Part shown: piece by piece, positions 51,465-64,000 of the stretch
Layout: each line of letters begins with the position of its first letter
Numbering within the stretch: the stretch's first letter is position 1
Source: RAM1 sp041905405
GTDB lineage: Bacteria; Pseudomonadota; Gammaproteobacteria; Burkholderiales; Burkholderiaceae_C
Assembly (NCBI GenBank): GCA_041905405.1
Contig: JAYRLC010000002.1
Coordinates: 186,001 to 250,000 of the forward strand
DNA length: 64,000 nt
Direction: 5' to 3'
Translations under genes and position numbers: made by a program
The notes under the pieces: model-generated
Database searches by the model: none
Seen by the model: the letters and a program-made list of their open reading frames with translations, nothing else
Told to the model about the DNA's origin: nothing

Positions 51465-53348
51465 TTACACGGCCGCGCGAATCTGCCTTTGCGCGAGCAC
51501 GTCCTGCAGCCGCCGGAAGTTCAGGGGCTTGGGCAGGAAATCGTCCATGCCGCTGTCCAGGCAGCGCTGGCGGTCCTCTTCGTAGGCGTCGGCCGTCAGC
51601 GCGATGATGGGCACGCGCGGTCGGCCCTGGGCCGTCTCCCATTCGCGGATGCGGCGCGTGGCGGCGTAGCCGTCCAGCACCGGCATCTGCACGTCCATCA
51701 GCACCGCGGCCAGGGGGCCGCTGTCCTTGACGCGCGCCACGCCCTGCTCGCCGTCCCTGGCGATCACGGGCGTGAAGCCCAGCTTGCGCAGCATGGCGTT
51801 GACGACCGCCAGGTTGGTCGCGTTGTCTTCCACCACCAGGATACGAGCCTCCGTGCGCGGGCCGTCGCCAACAGGCGCGGGCGCGGTGGCTCCCGCTGGG
51901 GCGGCAGGCTCGACGGCGGCCGGTGTGGCGGCCAGCGCCACGCGCGCGCGAAACCAGAAGCGCGAGCCTTCGCCCGGCGTGCTGTCCACGCCGACTTCGC
52001 CGCCCATCAACAGCGCCAGGCTGCGCACGATGGACAGGCCCAGGCCCGTGCCGCCATACTGGCGCGTGGTGGAGCTGTCGCCCTGCGAGAAAGGCTCGAA
52101 CACCAGTGCGCTCTGTTCGGCCGTGAGGCCGATGCCCGTGTCGGTCACCGAAAACTCCAGCACCGCCGCCACGCCGCCCCCACCGCCCTCACCGTTTTCG
52201 CGGGCCACCTCGCGCGCATGCAGCCGTATCCCGCCTTCGGGCGTGAACTTGACGGCGTTGCCGGCCAGGTTCGACAGCATCTGGCGCAGGCGCATCGCAT
52301 CGCCGTGGTAGTACTGGCCGGGCGGGCCGTCCCACTGCGCGCCAATGGTCAGGCCCCGCGCCCGGGCGCTTTCGCTGAACAGGGTTTCGATCTCGTGCAG
52401 CAGCCGCGCAGGATCGAACGGGGCGGGCGCCAGCTCGAAACGGCCGGCCTCGACCTTGGACAGGTCCAGGATGTCGTTGAGCAGTGTGAGCAGGGTCTGG
52501 CCCGACTGCAGGATGGTGCGCGCCGCGTCCTGGCGTTCGGCCCCGGTCATGCCCGGCTGCTGCAGCAGCTGCGCCATGCCCAGGATGCCGTTCATGGGCG
52601 TGCGGATTTCGTGGCTCATGGTGGCCAGGAAACGGCTCTTGGCGACGCTGGCCGCCTCGGCCCGGTCACGTGCCCGGGCCAGGTCGCGCTGCAGCCGCTC
52701 GCTGACCGTCAGCGTGACCTGGATTGACAGCCACACATAGAAGAGCAGCGCCCACAGGTACGGCCCCACCACGAACGCGCTGGACGTCACGGTGTAGTGC
52801 GGGTCCGTCATGTTGGCCAGCGCGGGGCCGATGCGCAGGCCGAACACCACGGCACCGCTCAGGAACACCACGCTTGTAAGCCGGTTGGCCAGGCGAAGGC
52901 GGCCCGGCCCAAGTGTCAGGTCGTAGTGCCAGAACGACCAGGCCGCGGCCAGCATGTTGGGCATGAACAGCAGGGATACGGTGACGATGCGCGCAGGCAC
53001 GTTCGGGTCGACGTAGGTGAACCACAGCTGCGGCGGCACCGACAGCCCCGCCAGCAGCCACGGCCACCACCGCGGACGCGACTGGCCCAGCAGCGTGCGC
53101 GTGGCCAGGTAAAGGTAGCCGATGCCCAGCAGCAGCACGGTGTTGGCCACCACGATGGACAGCAGGTCGGGAATGGCCGTGCGCAACGCCAGCAACACAT
53201 TGGCCAGCACGCCCAGGGCGGCGCCCCGCGCCCAGTCCCGCAGATGGCGTTCCGCCGGGTGCAGCCGCGCCACCGTCCAGGTGGCGAACGCGAACACCAG
53301 GCAGGCCAGGCCCGAGATCAGCGACAGCGTGCGGATGTCAAAGGCCAT
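51465..53348 (-). CDS. Membrane hybrid sensor histidine kinase/response regulator
   Basis: This 627-residue protein has an N-terminal sensor of about seven transmembrane helices (1-205), a HisKA dimerisation domain with the phospho-acceptor in MSHEIRTPMNGILGM (about 245-310), a HATPase domain (N-box FKLT-like AVKFTPEGG, G-boxes DTGIGL and GGTGLGLSIV) and a C-terminal receiver (ILVVEDNATN, phospho-aspartate in MDVQMPVLDG). There is no HPt domain or DNA-binding output. It follows the larger hybrid kinase by 9 bases. Confidence 0.93.
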   Translation of the reverse strand: MAFDIRTLSLISGLACLVFAFATWTVARLHPAERHLRDWARGAALGVLANVLLALRTAIPDLLSIVVANTVLLLGIGYLYLATRTLLGQSRPRWWPWLLAGLSVPPQLWFTYVDPNVPARIVTVSLLFMPNMLAAAWSFWHYDLTLGPGRLRLANRLTSVVFLSGAVVFGLRIGPALANMTDPHYTVTSSAFVVGPYLWALLFYVWLSIQVTLTVSERLQRDLARARDRAEAASVAKSRFLATMSHEIRTPMNGILGMAQLLQQPGMTGAERQDAARTILQSGQTLLTLLNDILDLSKVEAGRFELAPAPFDPARLLHEIETLFSESARARGLTIGAQWDGPPGQYYHGDAMRLRQMLSNLAGNAVKFTPEGGIRLHAREVARENGEGGGGGVAAVLEFSVTDTGIGLTAEQSALVFEPFSQGDSSTTRQYGGTGLGLSIVRSLALLMGGEVGVDSTPGEGSRFWFRARVALAATPAAVEPAAPAGATAPAPVGDGPRTEARILVVEDNATNLAVVNAMLRKLGFTPVIARDGEQGVARVKDSGPLAAVLMDVQMPVLDGYAATRRIREWETAQGRPRVPIIALTADAYEEDRQRCLDSGMDDFLPKPLNFRRLQDVLAQRQIRAAV

Positions 53349-53357
53349 CGGCGCGGA

Positions 53358-56528
<3,171 letters not shown>

Positions 56529-56586
56529 GGATAGCGGCCATCGTAGTACAGACCGGGCGCGGTCGGCCACCGCGATAAGCGGGGCT

Positions 56587-57183
56587 TCAGCCCGCCAATT
56601 CGCCGAACCAGGCCACCGCCCCCTGCCCGGCGGCGTCGATGCGCGCCCGAAGTGCCGCCGCCTGCGGCTCGGCCAGGGTGAAGGCGACCTGCACGGCGCT
56701 GCCGTGCGCGGCGTCCTGCAGGGTGGCACCGGCCGCCTGCAGCTCGCGGCGCAGCCAGCCTTCCAGCGCATAGGGAATGCTGCAGCGCAGCGTCACCATG
56801 CGCTGCACCGGGGCCTTCTGCGCCGTCAGCAGCGCCTGCGCGACGGCGTCCGTATAGGCCCGCACCAGCCCGCCCGCGCCCAGCTTGACACCGCCAAAGT
56901 AGCGCACGACGGTGGCCAGCACGCCGTCCAGGTCCTGGCGGCGCAGCACCTCCAGCATGGGCCGCCCGGCGGTGCCGCCGGGTTCGCCATCGTCATGCGC
57001 GGCCGACTGGCCGCCGGCCAGCAGCGCCCAGCACACGTGGGCGGCGCCGGGGTGCTGCGCGCGCAGCCCGTTCACGACCGCCTGCGCCGCCGCCCGGTCA
57101 GGCACAGCCTGCACACAGCCGATGAAGCGGCTTTTTTTGATGAGCAGGTCGCTGTGGGCGGGGGTGGACAGGGTGAAGGGCAC
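56587..57183 (-). CDS. YigZ/IMPACT family protein
   Basis: This 198-residue protein has an N-terminal UPF0029 domain (IKKSRFIGCVQAVPD, then DDGEPGGTAGRPML and VVRYFGGVKLGAGGLVRAYT) and a short C-terminal DUF1949-like domain. It is related to eukaryotic IMPACT, which regulates GCN2, but bacterial function is unproven. Its start is about 12 bases from the end of the otnI gene upstream. Confidence 0.93.
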   Translation of the reverse strand: MPFTLSTPAHSDLLIKKSRFIGCVQAVPDRAAAQAVVNGLRAQHPGAAHVCWALLAGGQSAAHDDGEPGGTAGRPMLEVLRRQDLDGVLATVVRYFGGVKLGAGGLVRAYTDAVAQALLTAQKAPVQRMVTLRCSIPYALEGWLRRELQAAGATLQDAAHGSAVQVAFTLAEPQAAALRARIDAAGQGAVAWFGELAG

Positions 57184-57195
57184 GCGGGCATTGTG

Positions 57196-58026
57196 TCAGC
57201 CGCGCATCCACCCCAAACCGGCCGATGTGCCCCCCGGCTGCGCACCCCGCGCGGGCCGGTATTCAGCGCCCACCCAGCCCTGCCAGCCGCATTGCGCGGC
57301 GGTCTCGTCGATCACCTGGAACAGGTAGGGGTAGTTCATTTCGCCCACGTCGGGCTCGTGCCGCTCCGGCACGCCGGCAATCTGGAAATGGCCGACGCGG
57401 CCCGTGGGCAGGTACTGGCGGATCTTCATGGCCACGTCGCCCTCGACCACCTGGCAGTGGTACAGGTCGAACTGCACCTTCAGATTTGGCGCGTCCACTT
57501 CCTGCACGATGGTGTGCGCGTCGTCCTGCCGGTTCAAAAAGAAGCCGGGAATGTCGCGTGTGTTGATGGGCTCGATGAGCACGTCCACGTTCTGCTTCGC
57601 CGCCTCGGCCGCCGCATGGCGCAGGTTGGCGATGTAGGTCATGCGCGCCGCCTCGCGCGGCACGCCGGCCGGCAGCAGGCCCGCCATGACGTGGATACGC
57701 GGGCAGCCCAGCGCCGCCGCGTAGCCGAGCGCCAGCGCGAACGCCGTGCGGAACTCGGCCTCGCGCCCCGGCTGGCAGGCGATGCCCTTGTCGCCCTTGT
57801 CCCAGGCGGCGGCGATGGAAGCGCGGTCAGTGCCGCCGGGCGGCGCGTTGAACAGCACCTGCTGCAGGCCGTTGTCTTTCAGGCGCTTGACCAGTTCCTG
57901 CGGGTCGTAGGCGTAGGGGAACAGGTATTCCACGCCCGTGAAGCCGTCTTTGGCGGCGGCCGCAAAGCGGTCCAGAAAGTCGAGCTCGGGGTAGAGCATG
58001 GAGAGGTTGGCGGCGAATCGGGGCAT
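57196..58026 (-). CDS. otnI: 2-oxo-tetronate isomerase (hydroxypyruvate isomerase family)
   Basis: This 276-residue TIM-barrel isomerase begins MPRFAANLSMLYPELDFLDRF, with metal-binding glutamates in VDVLIEPINTRDIPG and the conserved VQFDLYHCQVVEGDVA. In the erythronate/threonate pathway OtnI interconverts 2- and 3-oxo-tetronate. The chain is slightly longer than usual because of a Gly-rich tail. It is the last pathway gene, 27 bases after otnC. Hydroxypyruvate isomerase is the alternative name, but context favours OtnI. Confidence 0.92.
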   Translation of the reverse strand: MPRFAANLSMLYPELDFLDRFAAAAKDGFTGVEYLFPYAYDPQELVKRLKDNGLQQVLFNAPPGGTDRASIAAAWDKGDKGIACQPGREAEFRTAFALALGYAAALGCPRIHVMAGLLPAGVPREAARMTYIANLRHAAAEAAKQNVDVLIEPINTRDIPGFFLNRQDDAHTIVQEVDAPNLKVQFDLYHCQVVEGDVAMKIRQYLPTGRVGHFQIAGVPERHEPDVGEMNYPYLFQVIDETAAQCGWQGWVGAEYRPARGAQPGGTSAGLGWMRG

Positions 58027-58053
58027 GTCTTTTTGTCTTGTGTCGGGTTCGGA

Positions 58054-58716
58054 TTACCAGCGCGCGCCGAAAGCCTGCCGCAGTTCGGCGATCTGGTCGG
58101 CGGTGAGCGGTTGCGCGTCGCCGGCGTTCAAGGCGAGCTTCGCGGTTTCCTCGAGCTCTTCCAGCGTGGCCATCGCGGCGGCGGGCGAGCCGTGCCAGAC
58201 ATTGGGGCCCAGCCGCGCGAGCATCACGGCGCGGATCGGTGTGCCCTGCGCGCCGTACTGCGTGATGGCGCGGGCCACCTCGTCGGCCGCTGCGGGCGCG
58301 CCGGGGCGGTGGTAGCGGATGACCGGCACATGGCCGACCTTCATGACGAAGTAGGGCGTGAGCGGTGCAAGCAGCTCCGGGCCGTGGTCTTTCAGCGTCA
58401 GCGCCACGCAGTGCGTGCTGTGGGTGTGGATGACGCAGCGCGTCTGCGGATCGAACTCGGCAGCCGCGCCGTAGATTGCGCGGTGCAGGGTCAGCGTCTT
58501 GCTGGCCGGTGCGCCGCTGAGCTGCCGACCGCTCGCATCCACATGCGCCAGCGCCGCCGGGTCCAGGAAGCCCAGGCACGCGTCCGTCGGCGTGATGAGG
58601 AAGCCGCCGTTGTCCAGCCGTACGCTGATGTTGCCGGCGGTTGCATGCACGTAGCCCCGGTCGAACAGGCTACGGCCGACGCGGCAGATCTCGTCACGGG
58701 CCTGTGTTTCGGTCAT
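58054..58716 (-). CDS. otnC: 3-oxo-tetronate 4-phosphate decarboxylase (class II aldolase family)
   Basis: This 220-residue zinc enzyme has the class II aldolase motif TAGNISVRL, the zinc histidines in VIHTHSTHCVAL, and LARLGPNVW further down. OtnC decarboxylates 3-oxo-tetronate 4-phosphate to dihydroxyacetone phosphate, the last step of both the D-erythronate and L-threonate pathways. The ATG overlaps the otnK stop by ATGA. Confidence 0.93.
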   Translation of the reverse strand: MTETQARDEICRVGRSLFDRGYVHATAGNISVRLDNGGFLITPTDACLGFLDPAALAHVDASGRQLSGAPASKTLTLHRAIYGAAAEFDPQTRCVIHTHSTHCVALTLKDHGPELLAPLTPYFVMKVGHVPVIRYHRPGAPAAADEVARAITQYGAQGTPIRAVMLARLGPNVWHGSPAAAMATLEELEETAKLALNAGDAQPLTADQIAELRQAFGARW

Positions 58717-59987
58717 TGAAAGGTCTTGAAGGCTTTGGTGAAGAAATCGTCGGTGCCGAAGTTGCCGGATTTCAGGGTGATGTGCAAGCCGTCGTTGCCC
58801 GCCGCATCGGACTGGGCGTGACACCACGGCACGCCGGGGTCGATCTGCGGGCCAATCTTCATCTGCGTGATGGCCAGCGCCTGCACACAGGCGCCCGACG
58901 TCTCGCCGCCCGCCACGACGAGCTGGCGCACGCCGCGCTCGACCAGGCCGCGTGCGATGGCGGCGATGATGCGCTCGACCATGGCACCGGCCTCCTCCAC
59001 GCCCAGCGATCCCTGCACGGCCTTGACCGCGGCGCTGTCGGCGGTGGAATAGACAAGCACCGGGCCGCCGCTCAACAGCGGCTGCGCCCAGGCCAGCGCC
59101 TCGGCCGCCACGTCGGCACCCTGGGCGATGCGCAGCGGGTCGATCGCCAGCGCCGGCCGGCCCGCGGCGATGAAGGCCGCGACCTGCCGGTTGGTCGCCA
59201 GCGAGCAGCTGCCGGACACGACGGCTTGCAACCCGCGCGGCGCGGGGAGCTGGCTCGCGGTCGATGAGGCTTCGAGTCCCCAGTTCGCCGGCAACCCGAT
59301 GGCCACGCCCGAGCCCGCCGTCACCAGCGGCATGTCTTTCAACGCGGGCCCCAGCCGCAGCAGGTCGTCGTTGGACACGGCGTCCACCACGGCCAGGCCC
59401 ACGCCCTCGGCACGCAGCGCCGCGATGCGCGCGCGCACAGCATGAGCGCCCTGCGCCACGGCCTTGTGATCAATGAGCCCGACCTTGCGGCGGCACTGCG
59501 CCTGCAGCACGCGCACCAGGTTGGCGTCGGTCATGGGCGTGAGCGGGTGGTTTTGCATGCCGCTCTCGTTCAACAGCACCTCGCCCACGAACAGGTGGCC
59601 TTTAAACACCGTGCGGCCGTTGTCGGGGAAGGCCGGCGTGGCGATGGTGAAGTCCGTGCCCAGCGCATCCATCAGCGCCTCGGTCACGGGGCCGATGTTG
59701 CCTTGCGCCGTGCTGTCGAAGGTCGAGCAGTACTTGAAATAAATCTGCTGCGCGCCCTGCGCCTGCAGCCACTGCAGCGCGTCCAGCGACTGCGCGACCG
59801 CGTCGGCCGGCGCGATAGTGCGCGACTTCAGCGCGACCACCACGGCGTCGGCGTCCGCATCGAGCGGGCCGCCCGGCACGCCGATGGCCTGCACCACGCG
59901 CATGCCGCTGCGTACCAGGTTGTTGGCGAGGTCCGTCGCGCCCGTGAAGTCGTCGGCGATGCAGCCTAAGAGAATCTTCTTTGCCAT
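58713..59987 (-). CDS. otnK: 3-oxo-tetronate kinase
   Basis: This 424-residue DUF1537-family four-carbon acid sugar kinase begins KILLGCIADDFTGATDLANN, the family signature. The C-terminal nucleotide-binding region has LVVAGGETSGACVQAL. OtnK phosphorylates 3-oxo-tetronate on the terminal hydroxyl. Its start overlaps the denD stop by one base (TGATG) and its stop overlaps otnC, so the three are translationally coupled. Confidence 0.95.
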   Translation of the reverse strand: MAKKILLGCIADDFTGATDLANNLVRSGMRVVQAIGVPGGPLDADADAVVVALKSRTIAPADAVAQSLDALQWLQAQGAQQIYFKYCSTFDSTAQGNIGPVTEALMDALGTDFTIATPAFPDNGRTVFKGHLFVGEVLLNESGMQNHPLTPMTDANLVRVLQAQCRRKVGLIDHKAVAQGAHAVRARIAALRAEGVGLAVVDAVSNDDLLRLGPALKDMPLVTAGSGVAIGLPANWGLEASSTASQLPAPRGLQAVVSGSCSLATNRQVAAFIAAGRPALAIDPLRIAQGADVAAEALAWAQPLLSGGPVLVYSTADSAAVKAVQGSLGVEEAGAMVERIIAAIARGLVERGVRQLVVAGGETSGACVQALAITQMKIGPQIDPGVPWCHAQSDAAGNDGLHITLKSGNFGTDDFFTKAFKTFQ

Positions 59988-60997
59988 CACTTGACGGCGA
60001 GCTTCACGGCCTGCGGGTTCTCGCGCACGTAGTCGCGGATCACGGCCTCGAAGTCGCTGTCCGACTGCAGCCCCATGCCCCTCGCGCGGTCCCAGGCCAG
60101 GTTGCCGGGCCAGGTGCTCACGAGCTTTTCGATGGCAGGGTCGGGCGTCCAGTCGAGCAGGGCAGCGGCTTCGGCGCCCGCCACCTTTTCCAGCGCCTGG
60201 GCCATGTCGCCGACGGTCGAGCGGAACGACGGCAGGTTGATGGCCGTGGGCGGGCCCCACTGCGCGTCGCTGACTTCCGCCGCGCGAACAAAGCCCGCGA
60301 TGGTGTTGCCCGGCGACGCCAGCGCCACAGGTGTCGATGCGGGCACAGGCACCTGCGCGCGGATGCCCGACAGAGGCTCGCGCACCATGCCGCTGAAAAA
60401 GCCCGACGCCGCGCCGTTGGGCTTGCCGGGGCGCACGCTCACCGTCATGGGGCGCACGCTGCGCCCGGCGATGAAGCCCTTGCGCGTGTAGTCGGCCACG
60501 AGTTGTTCGCAGATGAATTTCTGGATGCCGTAGCTGCCCTGCGGCGTGGGCAGCGTGTCGTCGGTGATGGGGTCGGGCAGGGCGCGGCCGGGCTGCTTGC
60601 CGAACACGGCCAGTGAGCTGGCGAACACGAACACGGGCTGGGTGCCCAGGGCGCGGCAGCCTTCCAGCAGCTTGTGCGTGGCTTCCAGGTTGCTGCGCAT
60701 GCCCAGGTCGAAATTGGCCTCGCACTCGCCGCTGACGGCGGCGGCCAGGTGGAACACGGCGTCGGTGCCGGCAGCGGGGATCTGCTTGGCGTCGATCAGC
60801 TCCAGCAGGTCACCGGTGATAAACGCCACACGCGCATCGGCGCGCAGATCGTCGGGCGGCGCGACACGGTCGGCCAGCGTGATGCGTTCGATCTTGCGGG
60901 CCGGATCACCGCGCAGCGACAGCGTGTTCTGCGCGAGCAGGGTGCGGGCCAGGCGCGCGCCCAGAAAGCCGCTGCCGCCGGTGATGAGGATGTGCAT
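59987..60997 (-). CDS. denD: D-erythronate dehydrogenase (extended SDR)
   Basis: This 336-residue extended short-chain dehydrogenase has the NAD-binding MHILITGGSGFLGARLARTL, and the catalytic serine in FVFASSLAVFG with Tyr/Lys in GSYGIQKFICEQL. In this gene context it matches DenD, which oxidises D-erythronate to the oxo acid used by OtnK/OtnI. It lies 20 bases after ltnD. An NAD-dependent epimerase label would be the generic alternative. Confidence 0.92.
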   Translation of the reverse strand: MHILITGGSGFLGARLARTLLAQNTLSLRGDPARKIERITLADRVAPPDDLRADARVAFITGDLLELIDAKQIPAAGTDAVFHLAAAVSGECEANFDLGMRSNLEATHKLLEGCRALGTQPVFVFASSLAVFGKQPGRALPDPITDDTLPTPQGSYGIQKFICEQLVADYTRKGFIAGRSVRPMTVSVRPGKPNGAASGFFSGMVREPLSGIRAQVPVPASTPVALASPGNTIAGFVRAAEVSDAQWGPPTAINLPSFRSTVGDMAQALEKVAGAEAAALLDWTPDPAIEKLVSTWPGNLAWDRARGMGLQSDSDFEAVIRDYVRENPQAVKLAVK

Positions 60998-61017
60998 GTC
61001 TCGCTCCTTGTAGCGTT

Positions 61018-61923
61018 TCAGGTTTTGGCGGGCAGCTCGATGCCCGGAAAGATTTTGATCACCGCGCTGTCGTCCTCGCGCGCGAAGCCGGCGGTGGATG
61101 CCTGCATGAACATCTGGTGCGCCGTGCTGGACAGCGGCAGCGGGAATTTGCTGGCGCGCGCCATGTCCAGCACCAGGCCCAGGTCCTTCACGAAGATGTC
61201 CACGGCCGACAGCGGTGTGTAGTCGCCGGCCAGTACGTGGGCCATGCGGTTCTCGAACATCCAGCTGTTGCCGGCGCTGTGGGTGATGACCTCGTACAGC
61301 GCGGAGGGGTCCACGCCCTCGCGCAGGCCCAGGGCCATGGCCTCGGCCGCGGCGGCAATGTGCACGCCGGCCAGCAGCTGGTTGATGACCTTGACTTTGC
61401 TGCCCGCGCCGGCGCGGTCGCCGAGCTTGTACACCTGGGCCGCCATGGCGTCCAGCAGCGGGCCGGCGATGGCATAAGCCTCGGGCTTGCCGGCGGTCAT
61501 CATCGTCATCTGGCCGCTGGCGGCCTTGGCCGCGCCGCCGGAGATCGGCGCGTCGATGTAGTGGATGCCGCGTTCGGCCAGGCGCGCCTCCAGCGCGATG
61601 CTCCAGTTCGGGTCCACGGTGGAGCACATGACGAACACGCTGCCGCGCTTCATCGCAGCAGCGCAACCCTGTTCACCGAACAGCACCGCCTCGGTCTGCG
61701 CGGCGTTGACCACGACGCTGACCACCACGTCGCTGGCCGCGGCCAGTTCGGCCGGCGACGCGCAGGCCGTGCCGCCGTCCCGGGCGAATGCCTGCGCCAC
61801 GTCGGCACGTATGTCGTACACATGCGGCGCATGGCCTGCGCGGCGCAGCGACTGCGCCATGCCGGCACCCATTGCGCCCAGGCCGATGAGGCCAACCGTG
61901 CCCGTGAAGCTGCCTGAATTCAT
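61018..61923 (-). CDS. ltnD: L-threonate dehydrogenase
   Basis: This 301-residue beta-hydroxyacid dehydrogenase has the N-terminal GLIGLGAMGAGMAQSL dinucleotide motif, the substrate-binding DAPISGGAAKAASGQM and the catalytic lysine in GSKVKVINQLLAG. Together with denD, otnK, otnC and otnI it lets the cell use L-threonate (an ascorbate breakdown product). It is the first gene of the operon; an operator at 61927-61939 lies right at its start. Confidence 0.93.
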   Translation of the reverse strand: MNSGSFTGTVGLIGLGAMGAGMAQSLRRAGHAPHVYDIRADVAQAFARDGGTACASPAELAAASDVVVSVVVNAAQTEAVLFGEQGCAAAMKRGSVFVMCSTVDPNWSIALEARLAERGIHYIDAPISGGAAKAASGQMTMMTAGKPEAYAIAGPLLDAMAAQVYKLGDRAGAGSKVKVINQLLAGVHIAAAAEAMALGLREGVDPSALYEVITHSAGNSWMFENRMAHVLAGDYTPLSAVDIFVKDLGLVLDMARASKFPLPLSSTAHQMFMQASTAGFAREDDSAVIKIFPGIELPAKT

Positions 61924-61926
61924 ATG

Positions 61927-61939
61927 GTTATCATACAAC
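61927..61939. promoter_or_regulatory. GntR-type operator in front of ltnD
   Basis: The core TTATCATACAA (61928-61938) differs by one base from the site TTGTCATACAA at the start of the regulator gene. It lies 4 bases above the ltnD start codon. This shared box is the best evidence that the adjacent GntR protein controls the tetronate operon. Confidence 0.6.
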
Positions 61940-61973
61940 TTTGGCGTTTCGCCCTTGCTGGAAACGGACAGCC

Positions 61974-62746
61974 TCAGGCCTTGCGCAGCTTGCGCACCAG
62001 CGGCTGCGCCAGCCGCTCGCCGTCTTCGGTCCAGAACGCCGGATCGGCGTGTTCGATGCGGCGCACCGCGTTCGCCATGTGGCGGCCGGCCGCCGTGCGG
62101 GCTTTGGCCGCATCCCCCGCGGCAATCGCGTCGGCAATCGCCGCGTGCTCGCCGCGCACCTGCACCGTGAAGTCGGCGCGGCGCGCCTCGTTGGCGCGCG
62201 TCACGCTGATGGCGCCGCGCATGAACTGCGCCAGATAGTCCAGCGTGCCGATCAGGAACGGGTTGTGCGCGGCTTCGGCCACGCTGCGGTGAAAGCGCAG
62301 GTCTTCTTCCACACCGTCGCCGCCTTTGGCCACCGCCTTGTCCAGCGCCTGCACGGCCTGCTGGATGCGCTTCACATCCGCTGCGGTGCGGCGCTGCGCG
62401 GCCAGCGCGGCGGCCTCGGCCTCCAGAGCCCGGCGCACCTCGACCATCTGCGCCACGGCGCTTTGCGAATCGGCATGTCTTGCGTCGAAGTTCAGCGGCG
62501 CAAACGGCGGGCTGGCCGCCACATACACGCCGCTGCCCTGGCGCGAGTCGACCAGGCCCAGCGATTTGAGCCGCGACACGGCCTCGCGCACCACGGTGCG
62601 GCTGACGGCAAACTGCTCCACCAGCCGCGCCTCGGCCGGCAGCTTGTCGCCGGCGCCCAGCCGGCCCGCCTTGATTTCGGCGGCAAGCTGCTGCGCCACC
62701 TGGTCGGACAGGCGCGCGCCGCTTGTGACGGGGGTGAACGAAGTTG

Positions 62747-62750
<4 letters not shown>
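61974..62750 (-). CDS. GntR-family regulator, FCD subfamily
   Basis: This 258-residue repressor-type protein has an N-terminal winged helix (about 15-80, LPAEARLVEQFAVSRTVVREAV and SRQGSGVYVA) and a helical FCD effector domain (about 100-235, with the metal-site residues in EEDLRFHRSVAEAAHNPFL). FCD proteins sense organic acids, here probably an erythronate/threonate intermediate. It precedes ltnD on the same strand by 50 bases. Its start overlaps the ChrA stop by ATGA, and an operator covers its own start codon, predicting autoregulation. Confidence 0.92.

Positions 62751-64000
<1,250 letters not shown>

Overview
The window is high-GC chromosomal DNA from a betaproteobacterium of the order Burkholderiales, most likely family Comamonadaceae. 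This rests on an lptD-surA-rsmA operon divergent from a sugar kinase, a Bug-type solute receptor, paired class III CoA-transferases, a MaeB malic enzyme, a complete erythronate/threonate pathway, and a short GC-rich intergenic repeat family present twice. I see no rRNA, tRNA, CRISPR array, integrase, transposase or prophage. Gene density is high and many neighbours overlap by ATGA.

Layout. 1-6729: a dicarboxylate/CoA-type catabolic cluster (MmgE/PrpD, divergent from CitE-like lyase, MaoC hydratase, acyl-CoA dehydrogenase, two class III CoA-transferases and an FAH-fold enzyme). 6749-9748: ProQ, SlyD, a membrane-anchored Mrr-like protein and a membrane nucleotide cyclase. 9855-12929: tkt-gap operon, with a hipBA toxin-antitoxin operon and its operator region just upstream (12968-14780). 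14849-17327: coupled speD-murU-pepP. 17332-18288: zeta-type toxin with a ParD-like antitoxin. 18310-26404: the most unusual block, an operon of SPFH-SHOCT protein, double zinc-ribbon DUF4178 protein, DUF350 membrane protein, membrane-fused polyamine aminopropyltransferase and an exported FAD amine-oxidase-like lipoprotein, divergent from a membrane patatin.

26435-30945: Kef-type antiporter and MaeB. 31150-31988: barnase/barstar pair. 32307-37909: envelope biogenesis (rsmA, surA, lptD; amgK). 37923-46215: rsmE, MFS transporter, hydrolase, M20 peptidase, DUF72, GST, TerC, and an ArgP/LysE-type regulator-exporter pair. 46225-50101: DsrE-like protein, racemase, split AtuA pair and Bug receptor. 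50162-56528: glycosyltransferase-like protein, a secreted hypothetical and two large hybrid histidine kinases. 56587-64000: YigZ, then the otnI-otnC-otnK-denD-ltnD operon for D-erythronate and L-threonate, a GntR/FCD regulator with two matching operators, and a ChrA-type transporter that overlaps the regulator and runs off the right edge.

How the genes fit together. SpeD and the SpeE-like enzyme could together make an aminopropylated amine; the exported oxidase, DUF350, DUF4178, SPFH and patatin proteins place that chemistry at the membrane. This is the best candidate here for an incompletely described system. MurU and AmgK belong to one peptidoglycan-recycling pathway but lie 20 kb apart.
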